From Candidatus Paraburkholderia calva (GTDB lineage: Bacteria; Pseudomonadota; Gammaproteobacteria; Burkholderiales; Burkholderiaceae), in the NCBI GenBank assembly GCA_001184395.1, contig LFLF01000005.1, forward strand, positions 1 to 60,819: a stretch of DNA of 60,819 nucleotides, read 5' to 3'. Shown here one piece after another: positions 1-9,774 of this stretch. A program made the translations under genes and the position numbers. A model generated the notes under the pieces. That model was not told where the DNA came from, made no database searches, and worked only from the letters and a program-made list of their open reading frames with translations. Within the stretch, counting starts at the first letter, position 1. Each line of letters opens with the position of its first letter.

Positions 1-321
1 GAGCAAGGCGTCTATGGAGATAGCGCCTATGCGAGCCAGAAAGCGCTGATGCGTGGCAAGGCCGCCAAGGCACGCGACTTCACCAATCAGCGTACGCGTC
101 GGGCGGGCGAAATTGACAAGGTAGCGCGCGGCAAGAATCGCAACAAGTCGAAGATCGGTGCTCGCGTTGAGCAGGGGTTTGCTGTTGTCAAACGCCTGTG
201 GGGCTTCACGAAGGTGCGCTATCGGGGTCTGGCGAAGAACGCCAATCGGGCTTTCGTTGCGCTGGCGTTGACCAACGTTTATCTTTCGCGCAAGCGATTG
301 ATGGCACAGGTTCGCCCGTAA
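1..321 (+). CDS. IS5-family transposase, C-terminal part
   Basis: The frame is open from base 1 and ends with TAA at 319-321. Visible features are VYGDSAY near the start, which looks like the second catalytic Asp region of the DDE domain, and RVEQGFAVVKRLWGFTKVRY, which carries the conserved R...E...K signature with the catalytic Glu. The last 30 residues (ANRAFVALALTNVYLSRKRL) are the usual end of this family. An internal ATG at 49 is not a real start. Whether the protein is intact cannot be judged because the 5' part is missing. Confidence 0.8.
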   Translation, partial: EQGVYGDSAYASQKALMRGKAAKARDFTNQRTRRAGEIDKVARGKNRNKSKIGARVEQGFAVVKRLWGFTKVRYRGLAKNANRAFVALALTNVYLSRKRLMAQVRP

Positions 322-456
322 TGGGGGAAAGCGGGCCGCAGGCCCAGGCGCAACACCCTGGTGGACCGGAAATCCAGGCGCAAAGCCTCACTCACGATGA
401 ATCTGCCGGTATTTGCGCCTGAATCGATGAATACAACCGGCTGGTTCAGCGTTGTC
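1..456 (+). mobile_element. IS5-family insertion sequence, right-hand part
   Basis: The window opens inside an insertion sequence. It holds the C-terminal part of an IS5-type transposase (1-321), then about 135 bp of non-coding end. The right terminus ends ...GGTTCAGCGTTGTC at 456, followed by CTAA at 457-460, which fits the 4-bp YTAR target site typical of the IS5 subgroup. The last 80 bp closely match the 132-bp MITE at 3049-3180, so the two are related. The left end lies outside the window. Confidence 0.75.
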
Positions 457-704
457 CTAAGCCACTTCCGAGCGCCATTCAGGCCGATGACGCCTTGCCC
501 ACGCGCCCCAAAACTGCACGGAAGCGCCCCTCATCGCGTAAAATCCTGAACCTGAACAAGCAATTGCGCACGATTCCCGTATTTGGGCCCGCGCCCCGGC
601 GCAGCTCCAGGGCGAAATCGCCGGACGTGACGACGCGTCCCGGTGTGCCGTCATCGGCGCGCCCGCCGCTGCCATCGAACCCTTTTGACTTCCAAGCCTC
701 GAGC

Positions 705-1958
705 ATGACCACAGATTCCAACGCTTCGTCCGCGCCCGCTGCGAAAGCCTTCCCGATCACCGACGAGGTGAAGAGCGCGCTCGCCATCGCCAAACGTGGC
801 TGCGACGAACTGCTGATAGAAGAATTCGCGCAGAAACTCGCGAAGAGCGCCGCGACTGGCACGCCGCTGCGCATCAAGCTCGGCTTCGATCCGACCGCGC
901 CGGACATCCACATTGGCCATACGGTCGTGCTGAACAAGATGCGCCAGTTGCAGGATCTCGGCCATCAGGTGATTTTTCTGATCGGCGATTTCACCTCGCT
1001 GATCGGCGATCCGTCGGGCCGTAACGCCACGCGCCCGCCACTCACGCACGAGCAGATCGAAACCAACGCGAAGACGTATTTCGAGCAGGCCGCGTTCGTG
1101 CTCGATCGCGAGAAGACCGAAATCCGCTACAACAGCGAATGGTCGATGCCGCTCGGCGCCGACGGCATGATCAAGCTCGCGTCGCGCTACACGGTCGCGC
1201 GCATTCTGGAGCGCGATGATTTCACCAAGCGTTTCCAGAGCGGCGTGCCTATTTCCATCCACGAATTCCTGTATCCGCTGATGCAGGGTTACGACTCCGT
1301 CGCGCTGAACGCGGACCTCGAACTCGGCGGCACGGATCAGAAGTTCAATCTGCTGGTCGGCCGCGAGTTGCAGAAGCAATATGGCCAGGAACAGCAGTGC
1401 ATTCTGACCATGCCGCTGCTCGAAGGTCTCGATGGCGTCGAAAAGATGTCGAAGTCCAAGCACAACTACGTCGGCATCAGCGAGAAACCGACGGACATGT
1501 TCTGCAAACTGATGAGTATCTCCGACGTGCTGATGTGGCGTTACTTCGAACTGCTGTCGTTCCGTCCGATGAGCGAGATCGAAGGCTACAAGCGCGAGGC
1601 CGAGGGTGGTCGCAATCCGCGCGACTTCAAGGTGATGCTCGCGCAGGAGATCGTAGCGCGTTTCCATTCGACCGCGGACGCGGCGCGTGCGCTCGAGGAC
1701 TTCAACCATCGCGCGAAAGGCAGTGTGCCAGAGGATATTCCGTCGGTCACGCTGGCGGGCGCGCCGCTCGCGATCGGCCAGTTGCTGAAGCAGGCGGGCC
1801 TCGTGCCGTCCACGAGCGAGGCGCTGCGCAACATCGAGCAGGGCGGCGTGAAGATCGATGGCGCGACCGTTTCCGACAAGGGTCTCAAGATCGAAGCGGG
1901 TGAGTTCGTCGTGCAGGTAGGCAAACGGCGCTTTGCCCGCGTGATGCTCACGGCATGA
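705..1958 (+). CDS. tyrS: Tyrosine--tRNA ligase
   Basis: Charges tRNA-Tyr with tyrosine in the cytoplasm. The 417-aa protein is a full-length class I synthetase of the TyrRS type. It has the HIGH signature at residues 69-72 ([10 protein letters not shown]), the tyrosine-pocket region with [10 protein letters not shown], the KMSKS loop at about 246-250 and a C-terminal S4-like RNA-binding domain from about 350. The frame is open upstream to 495, but ATG 705 starts the protein where family members start (MTTDSN...). Its stop overlaps the ATG of the dead dtd gene (ATGA), an arrangement consistent with an old tyrS-dtd operon. No damage is visible. Confidence 0.95.
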   Translation: MTTDSNASSAPAAKAFPITDEVKSALAIAKRGCDELLIEEFAQKLAKSAATGTPLRIKLGFDPTAPDIHIGHTVVLNKMRQLQDLGHQVIFLIGDFTSLIGDPSGRNATRPPLTHEQIETNAKTYFEQAAFVLDREKTEIRYNSEWSMPLGADGMIKLASRYTVARILERDDFTKRFQSGVPISIHEFLYPLMQGYDSVALNADLELGGTDQKFNLLVGRELQKQYGQEQQCILTMPLLEGLDGVEKMSKSKHNYVGISEKPTDMFCKLMSISDVLMWRYFELLSFRPMSEIEGYKREAEGGRNPRDFKVMLAQEIVARFHSTADAARALEDFNHRAKGSVPEDIPSVTLAGAPLAIGQLLKQAGLVPSTSEALRNIEQGGVKIDGATVSDKGLKIEAGEFVVQVGKRRFARVMLTA

Positions 1959-2397
1959 TCGCGCTGATCCAGCGTGTCAGACGCGCCGATGTGCGCGTGG
2001 GCGAGCGCGCGACCGGCTCGATCGACGCGGGCCTGCTCGCGCCGGTCTGCGCCGAGCGCGGCGACAACGAAGCCGCTGCCGACAAGTTGCTCGCGTATCG
2101 CGTATTCAGCGACGCGGCGGGCAAGATGAACCTGTCCGTAACATGGACGGAGCGGGACGTGCGGGCGGCGTGTTGCTGGTCTCGCAGTCCACGCTCGCGG
2201 CGGATACGTCGAGCGGCCTGCGCCTGAGTTTCACGCCCGCCGCGCCTCCCGACGAGGGCCGCCACCTGTTCGATTACTTCGTGGCATAGGCGCGCGCGAA
2301 GCATTTGGTCGTCGAAACCGGCGAGTTCGGCGCGGACATGCAGGTGTCGCTCGTCAACGACGGACCGGTCACGTTCTGGCTGCAAGTGCGGCCGTAA
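1955..2397 (+). pseudogene. dtd: D-aminoacyl-tRNA deacylase, frameshifted
   Basis: Dtd removes D-amino acids such as D-Tyr from mischarged tRNAs. The first 60 or so residues read well ([17 protein letters not shown]), with an in-frame loss of about four residues in the KLLAKLLG stretch. The frame is then lost near 2150. The second half ([16 protein letters not shown], later [20 protein letters not shown]) continues in another frame and carries a further TAG at 2287-2289 inside the FDYFVA motif. The native stop is TAA at 2395-2397. With two inactivating lesions the gene is dead. Confidence 0.9.
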
Positions 2398-2404
2398 TCA
2401 CCGG

Positions 2405-3048
2405 ATGCTTACGACGACGCAGGTGCTCTATTCATCCGTCACGGCGAGACCGCATGGAACGCCATCAAGCGGATTCAAGGCCATATCGACATTCCGTTGT
2501 CGGAGTGAGCACGGCGTGCTTCAGGCGGAGCAACTCGGCGTGCGGCTCGATGCCGTGTATTCGAGCGACCTCCAGCGCGCGCGACAGACGGCGCAACCGT
2601 TCGCGAGTGCGCTCGGTCTGGACGTGCGCTTGTCCGAAGGCTTGCGTGAACGATTGTATGGCGCGTTTCAGGGCCATGACAGCGATGAGATCAGCGTGAA
2701 GTTTCCGGCCGAATATGTCGGAATGGCAGACGTGCGATCCGGGCTTCACGCCGCCGGAGGGCGAATCGCTGCGCGTGTTTTATCACCGCGCGTCGTGCAT
2801 GCGATGGAACCGATCGTCGCGGCGCATTCGGGCGGCCGCATCGCGGTGGTCGTGCATGGTGGCGTGCTCGATTGCATCTACTGGTTCGCAATGAAGCTGC
2901 CGCTTCAAGACGCGCGTAACTGGCCGCTGCTCAATTGCAGCATCAACCCGGTCGATTACGATGCCGGCGGCGCGCAGGTCGTGCGTGGGGCGATGTCTCG
3001 CATCTCGCCACGGATACCGACGACGATAACTTCCGCAAACGCGCTTAA
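2405..3048 (+). pseudogene. Histidine phosphatase / phosphoglycerate mutase family, frameshifted
   Basis: This is a remnant of a gpmB-like histidine-phosphatase gene that normally follows dtd in this group. The catalytic FIRHGETAWN motif is present at about 2430-2460 but out of frame with the initial MLTTTQVL. The centre (YSSDLQRARQTAQPF, GLRERLYGAFQGHDSDEIS) reads in one frame, and the PEGESLRVFYHR region and the C-terminus (WGDVSHLATDTDDD) lie in others. The native stop TAA at 3046-3048 coincides with the TTAA target duplication of the adjacent MITE. At least three frameshifts make it non-functional. Confidence 0.87.
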
Positions 3049-3180
3049 GGCAACGCTGAACTAGCTGGTTGTATTCATCGATTCAGGCGCAAAGCCTCAC
3101 TCACGATGAATCTGCCGCTATTTGCGCCTGAATCGATGCATACAACGGCTGGTTCAGCGAACGGCTGGTTCAGCGTTGCT
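3049..3180. mobile_element. IS5-derived MITE flanked by TTAA duplication
   Basis: A 132-bp element with long imperfect inverted repeats. The left arm is 3049-3094 and the right arm 3120-3180; both ends carry GCAACGCTGAAC and both arms end in GATTCAGGCGCAAA. It is flanked by TTAA at 3045-3048 and 3181-3184, a YTAR-type target duplication. The right arm contains a 16-bp tandem duplication (3145-3160 and 3161-3176). The inner 80 bp nearly match the right end of the IS5 element at 373-456, so that IS or a relative could mobilise it. It contains no coding sequence and could fold into a long hairpin if transcribed. Confidence 0.8.
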
Positions 3181-3248
3181 TTAAGTCTTTGCGGCCCGAA
3201 CGGCGCGAAAAACGCGCCATAAACTGCCGCCCAGCGTCCTAACCTAAC

Positions 3249-4439
3249 CTATCGCGCCAAGAACTGCTCCGTCAATCGCACCCAGTACGACGATCCCACC
3301 GACAGCAAATCGTCGTTGAAATCATAGCTGGCGTTATGCAGCATGCACGGACCCATTCCATGGCCGGAGTCGCGATGTCGACCGTCGCCGTTCCCGAGAA
3401 ATGCGTAACAGCCGGGCTTCTCGATCAGCATGAAAGAAAAGTCCTCGGAGCTCATCGTCGGTTCAACCGACGCATCGACGTTATCTTTTCCCACGACCTC
3501 GGCCATGACCTCAGCCGCAAAGCGCGTTTGTTTCGCGTCGTTGACCGTAGGCGGGTAATTGCGGTGGAAATAGACTTCCGCTTCGCAGTCGTACGCAGCA
3601 GCGGTTGCCTCGACGATCTTGCGCATTCGCGTTTCGATGAGATCCAGCGCTTCGACCGTGAAGGTGCGCACCGTGCCGCCCATCCAGGCTTGTTCCGGCA
3701 CAACGTTTACCGCTTCGCCCGTGTGAATCTGTGTAATCGATAGAATCGCGGTATCGAGCGGTCTCTTATTTCGCGTGATGATGCTTTGAAGTCCGTTCGC
3801 GATCTGAACCGCGGTGAAGACCGGATCGTGTCCATTGTTCGGCATCGCCGCATGCGATCCCGTGCCGCGAATCGTGATGCGGAATTCGTTGCTCGATGCC
3901 ATGATCGGGCCCGTGGTCACACCGAAGTGTCCAGCGGGAATCCCCGGCCAGTTATGGATGCCGAAAACTGCATCGATCGGAAAGCGATCGAACAGCCCAT
4001 CTTCGATCATGGCTTTCGCGCCTGCGCCGCCTTCTTCGGCAGGCTGAAAGATGAAAACAACTGTGCCATCAAAGGTCCCGTGTTCGGCGAGATGCTTGGC
4101 CGCACCGAGCAGCATCGCGGTATGACCGTCGTGGCCGCACGCGTGCATGCGTCCTTCGTTCGTCGAGCGATGCTCGAACGTATTGATTTCCTGGATGGGC
4201 AGCGCATCCATATCCGCGCGCAGACCGATCGACGCTTTGCCCGACCCGCGTTTCAGCACGCCGACCACGCCGGTCTTGCCGAGTCCGCGATGCACGGTAA
4301 TCCCCCAACGTTCCAGCGATTCCACCACCAGCTTTGAGGTACCGACTTCTTCATAGCGCAACTCAGGATTGGCATGGATTCTTCGTCGGAGGGCTTTGAT
4401 TTCGTCGTGCGATGCTTCGATTTCAGGGATCAGATTCAT
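3249..4439 (-). CDS. M20 family amidohydrolase (hippurate hydrolase-like)
   Basis: A zinc-dependent amidohydrolase that cleaves N-acyl amino acids or related amides; the exact substrate cannot be read from sequence. The 396-aa protein has the M20 metal-binding motifs HACGHDGH (about 99-106) and QPAEEGG (about 132-138), the dimerisation-domain motif GSHAAMP and the late MSSEDFSFM motif. The start at 4439 (MNLIPEIEAS) is preferred over an upstream in-frame ATG at 4499 because it matches family N-termini and has GAGAG upstream as a ribosome binding site. It is intact although all its neighbours are dead, and it is convergent with the MITE-tagged gpmB remnant. Confidence 0.88.
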   Translation of the reverse strand: MNLIPEIEASHDEIKALRRRIHANPELRYEEVGTSKLVVESLERWGITVHRGLGKTGVVGVLKRGSGKASIGLRADMDALPIQEINTFEHRSTNEGRMHACGHDGHTAMLLGAAKHLAEHGTFDGTVVFIFQPAEEGGAGAKAMIEDGLFDRFPIDAVFGIHNWPGIPAGHFGVTTGPIMASSNEFRITIRGTGSHAAMPNNGHDPVFTAVQIANGLQSIITRNKRPLDTAILSITQIHTGEAVNVVPEQAWMGGTVRTFTVEALDLIETRMRKIVEATAAAYDCEAEVYFHRNYPPTVNDAKQTRFAAEVMAEVVGKDNVDASVEPTMSSEDFSFMLIEKPGCYAFLGNGDGRHRDSGHGMGPCMLHNASYDFNDDLLSVGSSYWVRLTEQFLAR

Positions 4440-4600
4440 TTGAACCGCTCTCACGTTTGAATTCGGATCACGCGTATTGACGACGCGCCTCCGCTTCATT
4501 CTACGCCGTGACTATTTAACGGACCGAGCGGTCCGTCGCATTGCACCCGTAATAGCATTCCGAGATCTGCCGTCCATTATCTGGGTTCGTTCCAATTCTC

Positions 4601-6701
4601 ATGTACGCCCCCGCCGAGTTTGCCCGAGCCATTTGTCCCCACGATTGCCCCGATACCTGCGCGCTTCGCGTGACTGTGAAGGACGGCAAAGCGATGTCAG
4701 TGGCGATCTCGATCATCCGCCGCCGCAAGGCATACTGTCTACCAAAGTCACGCGGTACGTCGAGCGGACGCATCACAAGGATCGGCTTTTGACGCCGCTG
4801 CGTCGCGTAGGACGCAAAGGAGAAGGGCGCTTCGAGCCGATCGGCTAGGACAAAGCGTTGAAGATCGCTGCCGAGCGACTCGGCAACATCGCCCGGCACG
4901 CGCCCGAAGCGATCGTGCCGTATAGCTACGCCGGCACCATGGGACTGGTCCAGGGCGAAAGCATCGCGGCTTGCCTGTGGAATGTGCTTGGCGCGTCGAG
5001 GCTGGATCGGACGATTTGCGCCGCCGCTGGTGCGACAGGGCTGAAATATACCTATGGCGCGAGTCTCGGCGTGCGGCATGAACGTCGAGTTTTTCCAGGA
5101 AAGCGAAATCATCTTGATCTGGGCGCGAACCCGATCGCGTCGAGCCTGCATTTCTGGACACTTGCACAGGAAGCGAAGCGGCGTGGCACAAAACTCATCG
5201 CCATCGATTCGTATAAGTCGCTTAGCGCGGAGAAATGTCACCAGCACATTGTGTTGCGGCCAGGGACGGATGCTGCTTTGGCGCTCATGATTCACGTGCT
5301 GATCCGCGAGAATCTCGTCGATCGCGCCTACATCGACGCGCATACGCTTGGTTTCGATGAACTCGCGGAACGCGCGGCGCAGTATCCGCCATCGCGAGTC
5401 GCGCAAGTCTGCGGAATCTCGGATGGCGAGGTCATCGATCTCGCGTGCGCCTTCGGTTCGACGAAGAAAGCCGCCATTCGACTCAATTACGGCATGCAGC
5501 GAACGCGAGGCGGCGGCAATGCGGTCCGGGCCGCCGCCTGCCTGCCGTCGCTGACTGGCGCGTGGTGCGAGCGCGCGGGCGGCCTATTGCTCTCGTCGTC
5601 CGGATGGGCACCTGTTGGCCTGTTGATCACAGTGCGCTCGAGCGTCCCGATTTACTGCCTGACTGGCCCTCGAAGATACGCGCATCATCAATATGAACGC
5701 GACCATATGAACGCGACCGGCGACGCATTGCTGCATCCCGGCGATGAAATCTTCGCCCGAAGATCGAAGCGGTGATTGTCTACAACTCGAACCTAGTCGC
5801 GGTCGCGCCTGATTCCGAAACGGTGGCGGCGTGTTTCGCTCGCGAGGATCTGTTCACGATCGTTCTCGAACACTTCCAGACGGGCACCGCCGACTATGTC
5901 GATCTAATTTCCCTGCGACGACACAGCTCGAACACCTCGATGTACACAAGTCGTACGGCCATACACATGTGATGGCAAATCTCCCTGCCATCGAACCGGT
6001 TGGCGGTACACTTCCGAACACCGAGATCTTTCGCGGTATCGCGCGAGCGATGGGACTCACCGAGCCCGCGTTGTTCGAGAGCGATGAGCAACTCGCATCG
6101 AAAGCGTTCCGCTGGAGCGATTCGGCGCTCGAGGGGCAAAGCTGGGACGCGCTGAAGACGTCCGGATGGATCGGACTGGACATCCTTGAAGCGCCGCTCG
6201 CCGAAGGCGGCTTCAGAACACCGTCCGGAAAATGTGAGTTCTATAGCGAACGTCTGAAGTGCGAAGGGCTCGATCCATTGCCCGACTACCTCCCGCCATA
6301 CGAATCCGTCAACGGCTCGCCCGAACTCGCCGCGCGCTATCCGCTGGCGGTGATCTTGCCGCCTGCCCGCAATTTTCTGAATAGCAGCTTCGTGAATGTC
6401 GAGAGCCTGTGTTCTACCGAAGGACAGCCGCATTTCGACATCCATCCGGCCGACGCAGAGGCTCGGGGAATCAAAAACGGTATGATCGTAGGAATCTTCA
6501 ACGGCCGTGGATCGATGTAAGCGCAAGCGCGCGTCACCGATCGCGCGCGAAGGTGTCATGGTTGGACTGTCGATCTGGTGGAAAAAGTTGTCGCCCGATG
6601 GACGCAATGTGAATCAGGTGACCAGTCAGGCTTTGACTGATCTCGGAGGATTAACCATTTTTTATGATTGTCTGGTGGAAGTCGAGTCGGCATCTCAATG
6701 A
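4601..6701 (+). pseudogene. Molybdopterin-dependent oxidoreductase, multiple lesions
   Basis: This was a roughly 690-aa cytoplasmic molybdopterin oxidoreductase (formate dehydrogenase/BisC-like). The N-terminal Fe-S motif CPHDCPDTC is intact. A TGG-to-TAG change at 4846-4848 stops the frame after GRFEPIG. The next block (YSYAGTMGLVQGES, LNYGMQRTRGGGNAVRA) also contains frameshifts near 5090. A 14-bp exact tandem duplication at 5691-5718 shifts the frame again. The rest continues in other frames to GLSIWWKKLSPDGRN and a TGA at 6699-6701. At least five lesions are visible, so decay is advanced. Confidence 0.9.
5691..5718. repeat. 14-bp exact tandem duplication
   Basis: The unit ATATGAACGCGACC occurs at 5691-5704 and again at 5705-5718. 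It lies inside the molybdopterin oxidoreductase remnant, in codons for the conserved IINMNATGDALLHPGD region, and it shifts the reading frame by +2. Confidence 0.95.
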
Positions 6702-6806
6702 CTATAAGTAACGTAGTTGCATGAAGCTTGCCTGGTGGCGTCTAACCCAGTTGTCGGAAATAGAACGAACGGCTTCTAATAAGTCGTAAAAAAACTGTAT
6801 CGACTA

Positions 6807-6830
6807 AAGGCGCCTTTGGGCGCCTTTTTT
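6807..6830 (+). terminator. Rho-independent terminator after the oxidoreductase remnant
   Basis: The stem AAGGCGCC (6807-6814) pairs with GGCGCCTT (6819-6826) around a 4-nt loop and runs into a T tract. It lies about 105 bp downstream of the oxidoreductase remnant on the same strand. Confidence 0.8.
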
Positions 6831-6871
6831 CGTCCTGCTTTAGTCTTGCGTCCGGTCGATGGCGCGGATGC

Positions 6872-6909
6872 AAAAAAGCCTCCGGATCACCTGGTGGACG
6901 CGGAGGCTC
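6872..6909 (-). terminator. Rho-independent terminator after the acyl-CoA synthetase remnant
   Basis: On the minus strand GAGCCTCCG is followed by a 15-nt loop region and CGGAGGCTTTTTTG. This is a GC-rich stem with a T run, 17 bp beyond the stop of the fadD-like remnant. Confidence 0.75.
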
Positions 6910-6926
6910 GATTGACGGCTGCGCGA

Positions 6927-8206
6927 TCAGACGGTGCCGTTGCGCAATTCCCTTCTCAGAATCTTGCCGACATTGCTCTTCGGCAGATCGTTGTGGAACT
7001 CGATCATGCGCGGGCGCTTGTAGCCGAACGGAGGAAGCCGTCCGGCGTCGTGACCTTGGCGGTCTCGTCGGGCCGGTTCCTCCAGTAGCCCGCCATGACC
7101 TGCGGGCCACGGATGCAGATCTCACCTCACCGGGCTGACCGAGCGGGACGTCGTTGTTATCGTCGTCGCGGATGGCGATTTCCGTCGACGGTAAAGGCAA
7201 GCCAATGGTGCCAGTATATTCGGTCGCGGTGACCGGATTGCAGGTGACGCACGGCGTGGTCTCCGACAAGCCGTAACCCTCGATAATCGGCACGCACGTC
7301 GCCGAGAACTAGCGCTTCGCGACGACTTCCTGCACCGCCATGCCGCCGCCGTTGGCCGCGATGAGCTTGGAGAAATCGAGCGTCTTGCAGTCCGGATGAT
7401 TCAGCAGCGCTTTATACAGCGTGTTCACGGCCGGGAACGTGTTGATCGGAATGCCTTTCAGTTCTTTGATTGTGCCGGCGATATCGCGCGGATTCGGAAT
7501 CAGGACGCCGAGACCGCCAGTGCGGATCGTCAGCATGCCGCAGACCGTCAACGCGAAGATGTGGTAAAGTAAAGGCGATGACGCAGACGACGCCAGACGA
7601 ACTCGAACTGGTCGTCGGGCCGGCCCGCTCTCACCGGCTCGAGCCACACTTCCGATTGCAGCACGTTCGCGATCAGGTGGCAATGCGTGAGCGTCGCGCC
7701 CTTGGCGACACCCGTGGTGCCGCCGGTGTACTGGAGGAACGGGACGTCGTCCGGCTTTGGCTCGGCTTTCGTGAGCGTGTGACGCGCGCCTTCGTCCAGT
7801 GCATCGTTGACGCGCGTGCTGCCCGGCAAGCTCCATTCGGGCACCAACTTCTTCACGCGCCGCACAACGAGATTCACGATCAGCCCCTTGAGGCCCATGA
7901 GATCGCCCATTGCCGCGACCACCACGTGCTTGATCGCCGTATTCCTGACGACAGCTTGCAAGGTGTGCTCGAAATTCTCGAGAATGACGATGGCTTCCGC
8001 GCCGCTATCTTGAGCTGATACTCGAGCTCGCGTGGCGTGACATCTCGTCGAGTTCAGCGTAAGTGATCCCCATGCACAGAAACGCGCACCGGTTGCAATT
8101 CTTGCGGAAGCTGTCCTCGAGCAGCTCAGAAACGGACCGGTAAGCCGACGCGTCTATCTCCGCAGGTACACTCTCTGCGGTAGGACTTGACCCAAGGTTT
8201 ATCCAT
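6927..8206 (-). pseudogene. fadD: Long-chain acyl-CoA synthetase, multiple lesions
   Basis: FadD-type AMP-binding enzymes activate fatty acids to acyl-CoA at the inner membrane. The remnant starts at 8206 (MDKPWVKSY) and ends [13 protein letters not shown] at 6927-6929. The AMP-binding motif YTGGTTGVAKGATLTH and the motif EGYGLSETTP are recognisable but in different frames. A TAG at about 7308-7310 sits at the W of KRWFSATCVP, and further frameshifts lie near 7990, 7600 and 7130. The remaining length is shorter than the usual 555-565 residues, so small deletions are likely too. The gene is dead. Confidence 0.88.
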
Positions 8207-8227
8207 GGGCGTCTCCTTTATAAGATT

Positions 8228-9396
8228 TTAGAATCGTCTTGCCAAAACAGAATCCAACTTGTGGCGGATGCCGACGAGCGCAGCAACCTGATTCGACATC
8301 GACAGGCCGTTGATGTTTACCACCGCAGCGCGGTTCGTCGAGTCGGTGCCGCTGGCGTGCTGATAGATGCCATCGACATAGACGTCCGTGCGCTTCGACA
8401 GGAAGTAGTCGACCCCGACCGTGCCTTGGTGGTACTTGGCATCCGTCAGGCCATAACCCTTCGTGTAGTCGTACGCAGCGCTGACCAGCAGAGCCGGGAT
8501 CAACTGATACTTGAAGTTGATTTCGGCGTTGTGGAACTTGCCCGATCCACCCGTGTTAGCCCGCGGTGTTCAGGCCCGTGCCGACGTCCTTGAACTGCGT
8601 GTTGCTATATGTGTTACGCCGACCGTCGCTGCACCGAACGTGTATGCGCCGCCAGCCGAGATCACTTGTTGCGTGTGAGCCGATGCGAAGCCCGAGTACA
8701 CGCGGCTAGCCGTCATGTTCGAAGCCGTTGCGCTCGACGACGGCGTGTTGCCGAAGAACGAGAAGTTCGGGTCCTTGACGTTCAAGTAGCCTGCGCCCAA
8801 CACCAGCGGACCACGCGAGTAGCCAGCGCCGACCGACCAGATCTGGTTGCGGTTGAACTGACCAGCTTTGCCGCCGAGGCTGTACATGACGCCGAACGTG
8901 AAGCTGGCGTAGTTCGCGCTCGTGAACTTGATCGCGTTGTTCATGCGATTCGAGTTGTTCATGTTGTCCAGGTCGCCCGGGTGCGCGCCGTAGAACGTGC
9001 CCCACTGGCTACCGACTTCGAGTGAGCCCGTGTAGTCGACCACGGAGTCATACTGGCGACCCAGCATGACCGTGCCGAATTGTGCCGTCGACAGACCGAC
9101 GTACGCTTGGGCCGAACTCCGCGCTACCTTGTGCCAGACCGCCGTTGAACACGTTGAAGCCGTTTCCCAACACGAAGATGGCCTTCAGACCGCCATCCAG
9201 ATCTTCCGTAACCTTTAGGCCCCAACGGCTACCCTGGAGGTTGCCGCTGCTCATGAAGTAGGTTGGGTTGACTACCGGTGTTGTTGGTGTAAGCGATGCC
9301 GGCGTCGATGATGCCGTACAGCGTCACGCTGCTCTGCGCATGTGCGGCGTCAGCGAAGGTGCCCAATGCGGCCAGAGCGAGAAGCGACTTTTTCAT
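8228..9396 (-). pseudogene. Outer-membrane porin, frameshifted
   Basis: A general trimeric porin of the Burkholderia OmpC/OpcP type. The signal peptide is clear (MKKSLLALAALGTFADAAHAQ, start 9396), followed by SSVTLYGIIDAGIAY, the usual first beta strand. The frame breaks near 9255, near 9120-9050 and again between 8570 and 8500. The last block (AAYDYTKGYGLTDAKYHQ ... GIRHKLDSVL) ends in RF, matching the terminal aromatic residue needed for Bam-dependent insertion. Coding potential runs over the whole expected length, which suggests recent decay by small indels. It directly precedes coq7 in divergent orientation. Confidence 0.9.
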
Positions 9397-9774
9397 TGAA
9401 TAGATTTCCAAGGAGAGTTTTTGCGACTTTTTGGAAAGGTCACTGTTCTAGCGCCAGTGTGTTGACGGTCCCTGCCGATACGCTTCTTCCGAAGGTGACA
9501 CGTAATGTAACAAATAGGTGTCAGCGGATAAAAGGAAAGGGGGCGAGCCAGCCGCTTCGTGTGACGTTTACGCAACATACGCTAAAATCTTGGTTTTGCA
9601 GGGGTTTTGCGACCGGTGTTTGCCCTGATTGCCAGAAACGCGCCGATCGAAGCTGTGTTTTCTGCGTTCCATACACTGCGGATCGGGGCTTGCCGATGCA
9701 TGCGAATTGCGTGTTGACTCAGTTGAGCGCGAAGCCCTCGGCAAAATCTTGAACCATGGGAGAGAGGTGAAAAC
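9397..9774. other. Intergenic region between divergent porin remnant and coq7
   Basis: 378 bp with no convincing gene. It must hold the old porin promoter (minus strand) and the coq7 promoter (plus strand). A possible plus-strand -10 TAAAAT at 9583-9588 has only a weak -35 (TGTGAC, 17-bp spacing). GGGAGAGAGGTG just upstream of 9775 is the coq7 ribosome binding site. I see no repeat or RNA gene. Confidence 0.5.

Noticed and set aside
651..1709. 352-codon frame antisense to tyrS
   Set aside because: Mirror frame of a certain gene; His/Arg-rich nonsense composition.
3202..3222. GGCGCG-loop-CGCGCC stem downstream of the amidohydrolase as terminator
   Set aside because: No T tract follows on the minus strand; the pairing is short.
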